A stretch of DNA of 32,528 nucleotides from Mycobacterium sp. 852002-50816_SCH5313054-b (GTDB lineage: Bacteria; Actinomycetota; Actinomycetes; Mycobacteriales; Mycobacteriaceae). The stretch covers positions 1 through 32,528 of the forward strand of contig NZ_LZIC01000062.1 of NCBI RefSeq assembly GCF_001667185.1, read 5' to 3'. The notes below the pieces were generated by a model. That model was not told the origin of the DNA, made no database searches, and was given only the letters and a program-made list of their open reading frames with translations. A program made the position numbers and the translations under genes. This document shows, one piece after another, positions 20,330 to 31,707 of this stretch. Position 1 is the stretch's first letter. Every line of letters starts with the position of its first letter.

Positions 20330-21081
20330 AACGACGCTCCTTCGTGGCTGGTGGTCTCGCGGCGCGGGCTGGGCGCCAGCGAGGCAGGGACAGTGAGTGG
20401 CACGTGGGTGGTGCAGGCGCAGTTGCCGTTGACGATGGTGGCCAACCGCTGCACGTGGGTTCCGAGCACCTCGGCCATCGCCTGCTGCTCGGCCTCACAC
20501 AACTCGGGGAATTCCTCGGCGACGTGGGACACCGGGCAGTGGTGCTGGCAGATCTGCACCCCGTGGATCGGCCCGCCGACCCGAGCGGTGGTGGCCACGT
20601 AGCCGGCCTTGGTGAGCGCGCCGGCGACCCGCTCGGCGGCGGCCTCGACCGCCGCGTCGTCGGTGCTGTCGGCCGCCTCGACGCCGGCCAGGATCGCGTC
20701 GATGCGGCGCCGGGCGAACGTACGGACGGCGTCCTCGCCGCCGATCTCCCGCAGCTGCCGCATCGCCGCCGCCGCCAGGTCGTCGTAGGCGTGGTCGAGC
20801 TTGGCCCGGCCGGCCGACGTCAGGCGGAAACGCTTGGCGGGGCGCCCGCGGCCCACCTGCTGCCACGCCTCGGCGGCCACCGCCTCGGCGTCGCCCGCCT
20901 CGATCAGCGCGTCCAGGTGCCGCCGCACGCCGGCGGGCGCCAGGCCCAGCCGGTCGCCGATCTCGACGGCCGTGATCGATCCGGATTCCAGCAGCAGGCG
21001 CACGATGGCGCGCCGGGTGTGACCATCCGGGACCGCTGCGCCGACGGCGGCGGAGTCAGCGGGGCTGGTTCGGATTTTCAC
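20326..21081 (-). CDS. sufR: SufR, iron-sulfur repressor of the suf operon
   Basis: A 251-residue ArsR/DeoR-like winged-helix regulator, first gene of the suf operon. The DNA-binding domain spans about 19-90 ([20 protein letters not shown], then [20 protein letters not shown]). The C-terminal half carries the cluster-ligand region with Cys178, Cys182 and Cys195 ([19 protein letters not shown]) and Cys221/Cys223 (NGNCACTTH). SufR with a [4Fe-4S] cluster represses suf and lets go when the cluster is lost under iron limitation or oxidative/NO stress. The GTG at 21081 is the only start close to the conserved domain. An upstream TTG at 21120 with GGGGA before it would add 13 residues and would place the SufR box inside the coding region. 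The stop overlaps sufB by 4 bp. Confidence 0.92.
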   Translation of the reverse strand: MKIRTSPADSAAVGAAVPDGHTRRAIVRLLLESGSITAVEIGDRLGLAPAGVRRHLDALIEAGDAEAVAAEAWQQVGRGRPAKRFRLTSAGRAKLDHAYDDLAAAAMRQLREIGGEDAVRTFARRRIDAILAGVEAADSTDDAAVEAAAERVAGALTKAGYVATTARVGGPIHGVQICQHHCPVSHVAEEFPELCEAEQQAMAEVLGTHVQRLATIVNGNCACTTHVPLTVPASLAPSPRRETTSHEGASL

Positions 21082-21094
21082 AACACCAGTGTGA
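21078..21094 (-). promoter_or_regulatory. SufR box at the sufR start
   Basis: On the minus strand the sequence reads TCACACTGGTGTTGTGA, an inverted repeat (TCACA/TGTGA). It contains ACACT-N5-TGTGA, the motif reported for M. tuberculosis SufR. It overlaps the proposed GTG start at 21081, so repressor binding would cover the transcription start if the mRNA has little or no leader. Assignment rests on the exact motif match and on its position at the head of the suf operon. Confidence 0.8.
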
Positions 21095-21185
21095 CGCAAT
21101 TCCGGGGATCGGTCTACCAAGGGTCCCCTGTCCGCACGTTGCGCTGGTCACACTCGGCACCTTGCGCGGCGACCCGCTGCGCCCG

Positions 21186-21225
21186 GTCCCCCGCAAGCGG
21201 GAGGTGCCCCCAGCGCGCGCTTGCG
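21186..21225. repeat. GC-rich hairpin element, possible short interspersed repeat
   Basis: CCCGC-AA-GCGGG (21190-21201) forms a tight stem. CGCAAGCG (21192-21199) can alternatively pair with CGCTTGCG (21218-21225). The element sits between the divergent sufR and mptB promoters. It resembles short GC-rich intergenic elements common in non-tuberculous mycobacteria, but only one copy is in this window, so that identity is a guess. Confidence 0.35.
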
Positions 21226-21241
21226 ATCACCGCCGGACGGC

Positions 21242-21254
21242 TACGCTGCTCTGA
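21242..21254 (+). promoter_or_regulatory. Leaderless promoter -10 of mptB
   Basis: TACGCT (21242-21247) fits TANNNT. It is separated by 6 nt from the ATG at 21254, which is the spacing expected when transcription starts at the A of the start codon. No Shine-Dalgarno is present before the ATG. Both facts support leaderless translation, which is common in mycobacteria. Confidence 0.5.
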
Positions 21255-22950
21255 TGGCAGCGCGCCACCATACGCTGAGCTCGTCGATCGCCAGCCTGCA
21301 CGGCGACGAGCAGGCGGTCGGTTCGCCGCTGAACGATACCGAGCTCACCGTCCTGCGCCGCACCCGCCTGTTCGGCGCGACCGGCACCGTCCTGATGGCG
21401 ATCGGCGCCCTGGGTGCCGGGGCACGGCCCGTCGTCCAGGACCCCACCTTCGGGGTCCGGCTGCTCAACCTGCCGTCGCGCATCCAGACCGTGTCGCTGA
21501 CCATGACGACGACCGGGGCGGTCATGATGGCGCTCGCCTGGCTGATGCTCGGCCGGTTCGCGCTGGGCAACAGGCGGATGTCGCGCGGCGACCTGGACCG
21601 CACCCTGCTGCTGTGGACGCTGCCCCTGTTGATCGCGCCGCCGATGTACAGCAAGGACGTGTACTCCTACCTGGCCCAGAGCCAGATTTCGCTGGAGGGC
21701 CTCGACCCCTACAAGGTGGGCCCGGCGTCCGGTCTGGGTCTCGGGCACGTGTTCACGCTGTCGGTCCCGACCCTGTGGCGCGAGACGCCGGCCCCCTACG
21801 GCCCGTTGTTCCTGTGGATCGGGCGCGGGATCTCGTCGCTGACCGGAGAGAACATCGTCGCCGCGGTGCTCTGCCACCGGCTCGTGGTGCTGGCCGGGGT
21901 GGGCCTGATCGTGTGGGCCACCCCCCGGCTGGCCCGGCGCTGCGGCGTCGCCGAGGTCAGCGCCCTGTGGCTGGGCGCGGCCAACCCGCTGCTGATCATG
22001 CACCTGGTCGCGGGCGTGCATAACGAGGCGCTGATGCTGGGGCTGATGCTGGCCGGCGCCGAGTTCGCGCTGCGCGGCATCGACTCTGCTCGACTGCTGC
22101 CCACGTCGTGGCGGCCGGGCCCGGATTGGGAACCGTTGGGGATGCTGCTCGCGGGCGCGATCCTGATCACGCTGTCGTCGCAGGTGAAGCTGCCGTCGCT
22201 GCTGGCGCTGGGCTTCGTCACGGTGGCGCTGGCCTACCGCTGCGGCGGCACCCTGCGGGCGCTGCTGCTGGCCGGCGCCGGGATGGCGGCGCTGTCGCTG
22301 GCGGTGATGGCCCTCGTCGGCTGGGCCAGCGGGCTCGGGTTCGGCTGGATCTACACGCTGGGCACCGCCAACGTGGTGCGCAGCTGGATGTCGCCGCCGA
22401 CGCTGCTGGCCCTCGGGACCGGGCAGGTCGGGATCCTGCTGGGCCTGGGCGATCACACCACCGCGGTGTTGGCGCTCACGCGTGCCATCGGCGTGCTGAT
22501 CATCATGGTGATGGTGGCCTGGCTGCTGGTGGCCGTCTTCCGCGGCCGGTTGCACCCGATCGGCGGCCTGGGGGTCGCCCTGGGCATCACCGTGCTGCTG
22601 TTTCCCGTCGTGCAGCCCTGGTATCTGCTGTGGGCGATCATCCCGTTGGCGGCCTGGGCGACCCGCACCGGCTTCCGCGTGGCGGCGATCGTCATCACCC
22701 TCATCGTGGGCATCTTCGGCCCGACGGCCAACGGCGACCGCTTTGCGCTGTTTCAGATCGTGGACGCCACGCTGGCCAGCAGCCTGATCGTGGCGGTGCT
22801 CATCGCCGTGACCTACACCCGGCTGCCGTGGCGCCAGCTCCCCCCGACGCGCCCAGACACGAACGGGCAAGCGGTCATCACACCGCCCGCCCCGGTGGCG
22901 CCCGAGACCCCCAGTTCCGAGGCGGCGCCCGACGCCTACGCTGATTCCAC

Positions 22951-22954
<4 letters not shown>
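21254..22954 (+). CDS. mptB: Alpha-(1->6) mannopyranosyltransferase MptB
   Basis: A 566-residue polytopic GT-C glycosyltransferase matching MptB (Rv1459c), which uses polyprenyl-phosphomannose to build the proximal alpha-1,6-mannan core of lipomannan and lipoarabinomannan. After a short cytoplasmic N-terminus (about 1-38) there are a dozen or so hydrophobic segments. The first long extracytoplasmic loop carries the catalytic-type acidic residue Asp135 in APPMYSKDVYSYLAQSQISL, followed by GLDPYKVGP, both typical of this family. The loops LHPIGG and FPVVQPWYLLWAIIPL are also recognisable. The C-terminal about 50 residues are Pro/Ala/Thr-rich and not membrane-embedded. It overlaps the ABC ATPase gene by 4 bp (GTGA), indicating one operon. 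Confidence 0.9.
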
Positions 22955-23900
<946 letters not shown>

Positions 23901-23904
<4 letters not shown>

Positions 23905-24677
23905 CCGACAGTGCCTTTCCCGCGGGGACCTTCACCCCCGACCCGCGCCCCAACGCCGTGCCCCGGATGCTCGCCGCGCAGTACGGCCTGGAGCTCAAGC
24001 TGCTGCTGCGCAACGGCGAGCAGCTGCTGCTCACCATGTTCATCCCGATCACGCTGCTGGTCGGGCTGACGCTGCTGCCGTTCGGCTCGTTCGGGCACAA
24101 CCGCGCCGCCACCTTCGTGCCGCCGATCATGGCCCTGGCGGTGATTTCGACGGCGTTCACCGGGCAGGCGATCGCGGTCGCGTTCGATCGCCGCTATGGC
24201 GCGCTGAAACGGCTCGGGGCCACCCCGCTGCCGGTGTGGGGCATCATCGCCGGGAAGTCGCTGGCGGTGGTGACGGTGGTGTTCATGCAGGCAATCCTGT
24301 TGGGCGCCATCGGTTTTGCACTGGGCTGGCGGCCGGCTCCGGCGGCGCTGGTGTTGGGCGCGGCGGTCATCGCGCTGGGCACCGCGGGCTTCGCGGCCCT
24401 CGGGCTGCTGCTGGGCGGGACGCTGCGCGCCGAGATCGTGCTCGCGGTCGCCAACCTGATGTGGTTCGTGTTCGCCGGGCTGGGCGCGCTGACCCTGGAA
24501 TCCGGGATGATCCCGGCGGGCGTCAAGTGGGCGGCGCGGCTCACCCCGTCGGGCGCGCTGACCGAGGCGCTGTCGCAGGCGATGGCGCTGTCGGTGGACT
24601 GGTTCGGCGTCGTCGTCCTGGCGGCGTGGGGCGCGGTGGCGGCGCTGGCCGCGCGGCGCTGGTTCCGCTTCACCTGA
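23901..24677 (+). CDS. ABC-2 type transporter permease (Rv1457c ortholog)
   Basis: A 258-residue membrane protein with about six hydrophobic segments, partner of the preceding ATPase. After a cytoplasmic N-terminus (SAFPAGTFTPDPRPNAVPRM) come LLRNGEQLLLTMFIPITLLV and a periplasmic segment. FDRRYGALKRLGATPLPVWG, the coupling helix typical of ABC-2 permeases, follows. The start is a TTG at 23901 whose last bases overlap the ATPase stop (TTGA), the only start consistent with homolog length. There is no separate Shine-Dalgarno beyond coupling. It is followed by ctaA after 65 bp that contain their own promoter signals. Confidence 0.9.
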
Positions 24678-24704
24678 CGTCCCCGCGGGCGCCATCAGGC
24701 CCGT

Positions 24705-24719
24705 ACTACAGGCCGTAGT
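24705..24719. promoter_or_regulatory. ACTAC-N5-GTAGT operator-like repeat upstream of ctaA
   Basis: A perfect inverted repeat ACTAC-AGGCC-GTAGT ends 11 bp before the putative -10 of ctaA, so it covers the -35 zone. The TACTAC/GTAGTA style resembles operators of BlaI/MecI/CopY-type repressors. In M. tuberculosis BlaI is reported to control respiratory (ATP synthase) genes as well as blaC. Linking this site to BlaI is inference. Confidence 0.5.
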
Positions 24720-24730
24720 TGTCGTTGGCT

Positions 24731-24736
24731 TACCAT
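24731..24736 (+). promoter_or_regulatory. Leaderless promoter -10 of ctaA
   Basis: TACCAT fits TANNNT and is followed by exactly 6 nt (CGGGCG) and then the GTG start of ctaA at 24743. There is no Shine-Dalgarno. This is the geometry of a leaderless mRNA. The same TACCAT hexamer is found upstream of ctaB on the other strand. Confidence 0.5.
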
Positions 24737-24742
24737 CGGGCG

Positions 24743-25696
24743 GTGCTCGGACGAACGCTGCTGCGGTTGGTGGACCTGCTCCCCGACCCCAGCCTGCGCG
24801 TCCAGCGGGCCGTCGCCGCGCTCGTCATCCTCACCCAGGGCGGCATCGCCGTCACGGGGGCGATCGTGCGCGTCACCGCCTCGGGCCTGGGGTGCCCGAC
24901 CTGGCCGCAGTGCTTCCCGGGCAGCTTCACGCCGGTGGCCCACGCCGAGGTGCCGCGGATTCATCAGGCCGTGGAGTTCGGCAACCGGATGGTGACCTTC
25001 GCGGTGGTGATCGCTGCGGCGCTGGCCGTGCTGGCCGCGACCCGGGCGCGCCGGCGCCGCGAGGTCCTGGTGTACGCGTGGCTGATGCCGGTGTCGACGG
25101 TCGTGCAGGCGGTGATCGGCGGGATCACCGTGCGCACCGGGCTGCTGTGGTGGACCGTGGCCATCCACCTGCTGACGTCGATGACGATGGTGTGGCTGTC
25201 GGTGCTGCTCTACGTCAAGGTCGGCGAGCGAGACGACGGAGTGGCCCACGCCCGGGTGGCGGGGCCGCTGCGCGCGCTCACCGCGCTGAGCGCACTGAAC
25301 CTGGCGGCCGTGCTGGTCACCGGCACGCTCGTCACCGCCGCCGGCCCGCACGCCGGTGACCGCAGCCCCAGCCGCACCGTGCCGCGGCTCAAGGTCGAGA
25401 TCACCACGCTGGTGCACGCGCACTCGTCGCTGCTGGTCTCCTACCTGGCGCTGCTGGTCGGGCTGGGCTTCGGGCTGCTGGCGGTGGGCGTCGGCCGGGC
25501 CATCCGGCTGCGGCTCGGCGTGCTGGCCGCGCTGGTGTGCGTGCAGGCCGCCGTCGGCACCGCGCAGTACTTCACCGGGGTGCCCGCCGCCCTGGTCGCG
25601 GTGCACGTTGCCGGCGCGGCGGCCTGCACGGCGGCCACCGCGGCGCTATGGGCCTCGATGCGAGAACGGGCCGAGGCCGAGCCGCTCGCAGGCTGA
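24743..25696 (+). CDS. ctaA: Heme a synthase CtaA (COX15)
   Basis: A 317-residue polytopic protein that oxidises heme o to heme a for the aa3-type cytochrome c oxidase. Eight hydrophobic segments form two four-helix halves. Histidines for heme binding are visible: His74 (RIHQAVEFGNRM), His142 (WWTVAIHLLTS), His225/His227 (TTLVHAHSSL) and His288 (VAVHVAGAA). The redox cysteine pair of the first outer loop is Cys51/Cys57 (SGLGCPTWPQCFPGSF). The GTG at 24743 is chosen because homologs begin MLGR and a leaderless -10 precedes it; a TTG at 24719 overlaps the promoter. Its 3' end overlaps the convergent ATP-grasp-like gene by 51 bp. The partner ctaB is nearby on the opposite strand. Confidence 0.95.
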   Translation: MLGRTLLRLVDLLPDPSLRVQRAVAALVILTQGGIAVTGAIVRVTASGLGCPTWPQCFPGSFTPVAHAEVPRIHQAVEFGNRMVTFAVVIAAALAVLAATRARRRREVLVYAWLMPVSTVVQAVIGGITVRTGLLWWTVAIHLLTSMTMVWLSVLLYVKVGERDDGVAHARVAGPLRALTALSALNLAAVLVTGTLVTAAGPHAGDRSPSRTVPRLKVEITTLVHAHSSLLVSYLALLVGLGFGLLAVGVGRAIRLRLGVLAALVCVQAAVGTAQYFTGVPAALVAVHVAGAAACTAATAALWASMRERAEAEPLAG

Positions 25697-26296
25697 TTCC
25701 ACGGCCAGCGCGAAGTCGCGCTGGGCGCGCTCGCGGGTGTCGGCGTCGAGGTGCGACCACCCCAGCGACGGCGCGACGAGGTCAAGCCCCACCAGCCGGT
25801 CCCCCGCCACGTCGGCGCGCGCGTACAGCAATTCGCCCACGCCGATCCCGGCGCGTGCGGCGGCCGCCGCGATCGCGGCGTAACCGAGATCCCACGCCTC
25901 GAACTCCGGCTCGGCCGGCCAGGCGTGCGACTGCTCGCCGGCGAGAAAGATCAACGCCGACTGGGCCGTTCGGCCCGGCGCCGTCGGCACCCCGTCGTTC
26001 GCCAGGTCGCGTAGGCAGTCCTCGGCGAGGTTCCACGCGACGGCGTCCGGCGGGTTGAGCAGGTGGCGCATCCGGCGGCTCCAGCCCAGGAATTCGTCGC
26101 GGCGGTCGGCGGCGTCCGGGGCGGCGCGCAGGATGACGAGGTCTGCGCCCGCGGTCTCCGGGTCGTGCCAGGGCAGCCAGCGGGCGTGCAGCCCGCGCCG
26201 GCGCAGCGCGGCAACGAGCCCCGCGTCGCCGGGGTGTCGCGGACCGCCCGCCAGCACGATCCGCGGATGGAAGACGTCCGGTCGGGCCAGCTTCAT
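25646..26296 (-). CDS. Short ATP-grasp-like protein (Rv1455 family), probably lacking the ATP-binding core
   Basis: A 216-residue protein. The N-terminal half looks like the pre-ATP-grasp domain of RimK/glutathione-synthetase-like proteins (RIVLAGGPRHPGDAGLVAAL, DEFLGWSRRMRHLLNPPDAV, AWNLAEDCLRDLANDGVPTAPG). The C-terminal half looks like the distal part of the same fold (SALIFLAGEQSHAW, ELLYARADVAGDRLVGLDLV). Between them, at about residues 108-112, the roughly 65-70 residues that normally carry the ATP-binding lysines are missing. A GGGCC-GAAC-GGCCC hairpin marks the join. It may be a natural short family or a deleted copy; catalysis looks unlikely. The ATG at 26296 is used; an in-frame ATG at 26317 would overlap the divergent oxidoreductase start. 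The last 51 bp overlap ctaA. Confidence 0.7.
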   Translation of the reverse strand: MKLARPDVFHPRIVLAGGPRHPGDAGLVAALRRRGLHARWLPWHDPETAGADLVILRAAPDAADRRDEFLGWSRRMRHLLNPPDAVAWNLAEDCLRDLANDGVPTAPGRTAQSALIFLAGEQSHAWPAEPEFEAWDLGYAAIAAAAARAGIGVGELLYARADVAGDRLVGLDLVAPSLGWSHLDADTRERAQRDFALAVESACERLGLGPFSHRGP

Positions 26297-26315
26297 GTCC
26301 GGGCATGATATCCCC
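26297..26315. promoter_or_regulatory. Overlapping divergent core promoters
   Basis: Only 19 bp separate the two start codons. On the plus strand CATGAT (26304-26309) stands 6 nt before the oxidoreductase ATG. On the minus strand TATCAT (26310-26305) stands 8 nt before the ATP-grasp-like ATG. The two -10 candidates overlap, so the genes would be transcribed leaderless or nearly so and in competition. Inferred from spacing only. Confidence 0.35.
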
Positions 26316-27290
26316 ATGCACGCAATCGAAATCAGCGAAACCGGCGGCCCCGAAGTCCTGCGCTACGTCGACGTGCCCGAGCCCAAGCCCGGTCCCGGCG
26401 AGGTCCTGATCAAGGCCGAGGCGATCGGCGTCAACTACATCGACACCTATTTCCGCTCCGGGCAGTATCCGCGGGAGCTGCCGTTCATCCTCGGCCAGGA
26501 GACGTGCGGCACCGTGGTCGCGACGGGCGATGGGGTCGACGGGTTCGCTGCGGGCGATCGGGTGGGTACCGCGGCGGCGTCCGGTGGTTACGCCGAATTC
26601 GCCACCGCGCCAGCATCTTTGACCGCCAAGGTGCCCGATCACGTGACGTCCGACGTGGCGGCCTCGGTGATGTTGAAGGGCCTGACCGCGCACTACTTGC
26701 TCAAATCCGTGTATCCGGTGCAAAGCGGAGACACCGTGCTGGTGCACGCCGGCGCCGGCGGCGTCGGGCTGATCCTGACGCAGTGGGCCAAGGTGCTCGG
26801 CGCCCGGGTCATCACGACGGTGTCCACGCCGGAGAAGGAACGGATGTCCCGGCAGGCCGGCGCCGACGACGTGCTCCCCTACCCCGACGACGCCGCCGAA
26901 TTCGGCCGGCGGATCCGCGAGTTGACGGGCGGCGCCGGGGTGGCGGCGGTATACGACGGCGTGGGCAAGACCACGTTCGACGCGAGCCTGGCCAGCCTGG
27001 CCGTCCGCGGCACCCTGGCGCTGTTCGGGGCGGCCAGCGGACCCGTTCCGCCGTTTGACCCGCAGCGCCTCAACGCCGCCGGCTCGGTGTTCTTGAGCCG
27101 GCCGTCGCTGGTGCACTTCATCCGCACCAGCGACGAGTTCCATTGGCGCGCGGGCGAACTGTTCGAGGCGATCGCCGGCGGCGCCATCACCATCGAGGTC
27201 GGCGGGCGCTACCCGCTGGCCGAAGCGGCGCGCGCGCACCAGGATTTGCAGGGCCGCAAGACCACGGGCTCGATCGTGCTGCTGCCGTAG
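26316..27290 (+). CDS. qor: NADPH:quinone oxidoreductase (zeta-crystallin type, MDR family)
   Basis: A 324-residue zinc-free medium-chain reductase that reduces quinones or enones with NADPH. It matches mycobacterial Rv1454c. The N-terminal GroES-like domain has ISETGGPEVLRYVDVPEPKP and VNYIDTYFRSGQYPRELPFI. The Rossmann nucleotide-binding loop is VLVHAGAGGVGLILTQWAK (about 142-160). DGVGKTTFDASLASLAVRGT and the terminal GRKTTGSIVLLP are characteristic of quinone oxidoreductases. Catalytic-zinc cysteines and histidines of alcohol dehydrogenases are absent. The stop is 3 bp from that of ctaB on the other strand. Confidence 0.92.
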   Translation: MHAIEISETGGPEVLRYVDVPEPKPGPGEVLIKAEAIGVNYIDTYFRSGQYPRELPFILGQETCGTVVATGDGVDGFAAGDRVGTAAASGGYAEFATAPASLTAKVPDHVTSDVAASVMLKGLTAHYLLKSVYPVQSGDTVLVHAGAGGVGLILTQWAKVLGARVITTVSTPEKERMSRQAGADDVLPYPDDAAEFGRRIRELTGGAGVAAVYDGVGKTTFDASLASLAVRGTLALFGAASGPVPPFDPQRLNAAGSVFLSRPSLVHFIRTSDEFHWRAGELFEAIAGGAITIEVGGRYPLAEAARAHQDLQGRKTTGSIVLLP

Positions 27291-27293
27291 GGG

Positions 27294-28223
27294 CTAGAGC
27301 AGCGTCGGCAGCGCGACGACGGAGTCGAGCGCCAGCGCGCAGAACACCACCGCCAGGTAGTTGTTCGACTGCAGGAACAGTCGCAACGGCTTGACCGGCT
27401 CGCCGGCCCGCACGCCGGAGTAGAGCTGGTGGGCCATCGCCAGGAACCACACGCCGGCCGCCAAGGCGACCGCCGCGTACAGCCACCCGGTGGCCAGCGC
27501 CAGCGCCAGCGTCGCGAGCACGGTCAGCCAGGTGTAGATCAGGATCTGCTTGGTGACCTGACGCTCGGTGGCCACGGCGGGCAGCATCGGGACGCCGGCG
27601 GCCTTGTAATCGTCCTTGTAGCGCATGGCGAGCGCCCAGGTGTGCGGCGGAGTCCAGAAGAAGATGATCGCGAACATCACCAGCGCCGGCCAGCCGATGG
27701 TGCCGGTGACGGCCGACCAGCCGATCATCACCGGCATGCAGCCGGCCGCCCCGCCCCACACGACGTTTTGCGAGGTGCGGCGCTTGAGCAGCAGCGTGTA
27801 GACGAACACGTAGAACGCGACGGTCGCCATGGCCAGCAGCCCGGACAGCAGGTTCGTCGTCCACCAGAGCCAGAAGTACGACGCGGCGGTGAGCACCAAC
27901 CCGAACACCAGGGCATTGCGCGTCGGCACGGCCGCCCGCGCCAGCGGCCTGCGCGCCGTGCGCTTCATCACCTTGTCGATGTCGGCGTCGGCCACGCAGT
28001 TGAGCGTGTTGGCTCCCCCGGCGGCCAGCATCCCGCCGATCAGCGTGTCGAGGATCAGCAACGGGTGCACCGTGCCACGGTGGGCGAGCAGCATCGCGGG
28101 TATCGCGGTGACGAGCAGCAGTTCGATGACCCGCGGCTTGGTGAGCGCCAGGTACGCCAGGAGCGTGCCGGGTACCCGGCTCGGTGCCTCTCGACTCGGC
28201 GCGACGCGCCCGCGAACGCTCAC
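27294..28223 (-). CDS. ctaB: Protoheme IX farnesyltransferase (heme o synthase) CtaB
   Basis: A 309-residue UbiA-superfamily membrane prenyltransferase that adds farnesyl to heme b, producing heme o, the substrate of CtaA. The first Asp-rich motif is [20 protein letters not shown] (75-94) and the second is [15 protein letters not shown] (201-215); both bind the prenyl diphosphate through Mg. There are about nine hydrophobic segments, with [19 protein letters not shown] at the first. The GTG at 28223 has GAGGAG (minus strand, 28236-28231) 7 nt upstream and gives MSVRGRVAP, as in homologs. In M. tuberculosis PE_PGRS genes flank ctaB; here it directly abuts the oxidoreductase and is divergent from tkt. 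Confidence 0.96.
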   Translation of the reverse strand: MSVRGRVAPSREAPSRVPGTLLAYLALTKPRVIELLLVTAIPAMLLAHRGTVHPLLILDTLIGGMLAAGGANTLNCVADADIDKVMKRTARRPLARAAVPTRNALVFGLVLTAASYFWLWWTTNLLSGLLAMATVAFYVFVYTLLLKRRTSQNVVWGGAAGCMPVMIGWSAVTGTIGWPALVMFAIIFFWTPPHTWALAMRYKDDYKAAGVPMLPAVATERQVTKQILIYTWLTVLATLALALATGWLYAAVALAAGVWFLAMAHQLYSGVRAGEPVKPLRLFLQSNNYLAVVFCALALDSVVALPTLL

Positions 28224-28258
28224 GCAATAACTCCTCGGGGTCGCAGCAGCGCGCAGCA

Positions 28259-28279
28259 TCTACTACGCACGATGGTAGA
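28259..28279 (-). promoter_or_regulatory. Putative ctaB promoter with TCTAC/GTAGA repeat
   Basis: On the minus strand TACCAT (28277-28272) fits a -10 and would start transcription about 44 nt upstream of the ctaB GTG. It lies inside an inverted repeat TCTAC-N11-GTAGA (28259-28263, 28275-28279). TACCATCG with a GCG two bases later is shared with the ctaA promoter. Evidence is sequence similarity only. Confidence 0.35.
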
Positions 28280-28479
28280 CCGCGTGGGAGCGGTGGCCAG
28301 CCCGCAGGGTCCCTTCGGGTGAATTTTCCCCGCATTGCCGGACTGATTGCGAGGCTCGAGCCGTCGGCGCGTAATTTTCACACCGGCCGGCGTTGGGTAC
28401 CCGAGACTCTGCACTGCAAGAGCCGGCACTCCCGCATTAGGGTGAGCAATATCAGCTTGATGACCCAAGGACAGAGGCT

Positions 28480-30570
<2,091 letters not shown>

Positions 30571-30585
30571 GAAAGGGTGATTCAC

Positions 30586-31707
30586 ATGGCCAGTCAGAAC
30601 CCCAACCTCGCGGCGTTGAGCGCGGCGGGCGTGTCCGTTTGGCTGGATGACCTGTCGCGCCAGCGACTGCAGTCCGGCAACCTGCAGGAGCTGATCGACA
30701 CCAAAAGCGTTGTCGGCGTGACCACCAACCCGTCGATCTTCCAGAAGGCGTTCGCCGAGGGCGATTCGTACAACGCTCAGATCGCCGAGCTGGCCGAACG
30801 CGGCGCCGACGTCGACGCCACCGTGCGCACCGTCACCACCGACGACGTACGCAGCGCGTGCGACGTGTTGAAACGCGAATGGGAGGCCTCCGACGGCGTC
30901 GACGGCCGGGTGTCCATCGAGGTGGACCCGCGGCTGGCCGCCGAGACCGACAAGACCGTCGCCCAGGCCGTCGAGCTGTGGAAGATCGTCGACCGGCCGA
31001 ACCTGTTCATCAAGATCCCGGCCACCAAGGCCGGGATATCGGCCATCACTTCCGTCCTGGCCGAAGGGATTTCGGTCAACGTCACGCTGATCTTCTCCGT
31101 GGAACGGCACCGTGAGGTGATGGACGCCTACCTGGCCGGGCTGGAGAAGGCCCGCGAAGCCGGCCACGACCTGTCCAAGATCCATTCGGTGGCGTCGTTC
31201 TTCGTTTCCCGGGTGGACTCCGAGGTCGACAAGCGGCTGGAAAAGATCGGTTCCGAGGACGCCCTGGGGCTGCGCGGCAAGGCCGGGGTGGCCAACGCCC
31301 GGCTGGCGTACGCCGCCTACGAGGAGGTCTTCAACGGCGGTGATCGCTTCGCGGCGCTCAAGTCCGACGGTGCCCGCGTGCAGCGCCCGCTGTGGGCCTC
31401 CACCGGCGTCAAGAACCCCGACTACCCCGACACCCTCTACGTCACCGAGCTGGTCGCGCCGAACACGGTGAACACCATGCCGGAGAAGACGATTGACGCG
31501 GTGGCCGATCACGGCGAGGTCAAGGGCGACACGGTCACCGGGACGGCTTCGGCCGCGCAGGAGGTGTTCGACAAGCTCGACGCCGTCGGGGTCGACCTGA
31601 CGGACGTCTTCGTGGTGCTGGAGAACGAGGGCGTCGACAAGTTCGTGGAGTCCTGGACCGAATTGCTGGAGGAGACTCAGAAGCAGCTCGACTCCGCCGG
31701 CACATGA
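30586..31707 (+). CDS. tal: Transaldolase
   Basis: A 373-residue transaldolase of the actinobacterial long type. It transfers dihydroxyacetone units between sedoheptulose 7-phosphate and glyceraldehyde 3-phosphate. The Schiff-base lysine is Lys143 in [13 protein letters not shown]. Other family segments are [32 protein letters not shown]-like [13 protein letters not shown] and [20 protein letters not shown]. The ATG at 30586 has GAAAGGG 9 nt upstream; an in-frame GTG at 30577 has no ribosome-binding site. It is 15 bp after tkt and overlaps zwf by 4 bp (ATGA), so the three genes form one operon. Confidence 0.97.
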   Translation: MASQNPNLAALSAAGVSVWLDDLSRQRLQSGNLQELIDTKSVVGVTTNPSIFQKAFAEGDSYNAQIAELAERGADVDATVRTVTTDDVRSACDVLKREWEASDGVDGRVSIEVDPRLAAETDKTVAQAVELWKIVDRPNLFIKIPATKAGISAITSVLAEGISVNVTLIFSVERHREVMDAYLAGLEKAREAGHDLSKIHSVASFFVSRVDSEVDKRLEKIGSEDALGLRGKAGVANARLAYAAYEEVFNGGDRFAALKSDGARVQRPLWASTGVKNPDYPDTLYVTELVAPNTVNTMPEKTIDAVADHGEVKGDTVTGTASAAQEVFDKLDAVGVDLTDVFVVLENEGVDKFVESWTELLEETQKQLDSAGT

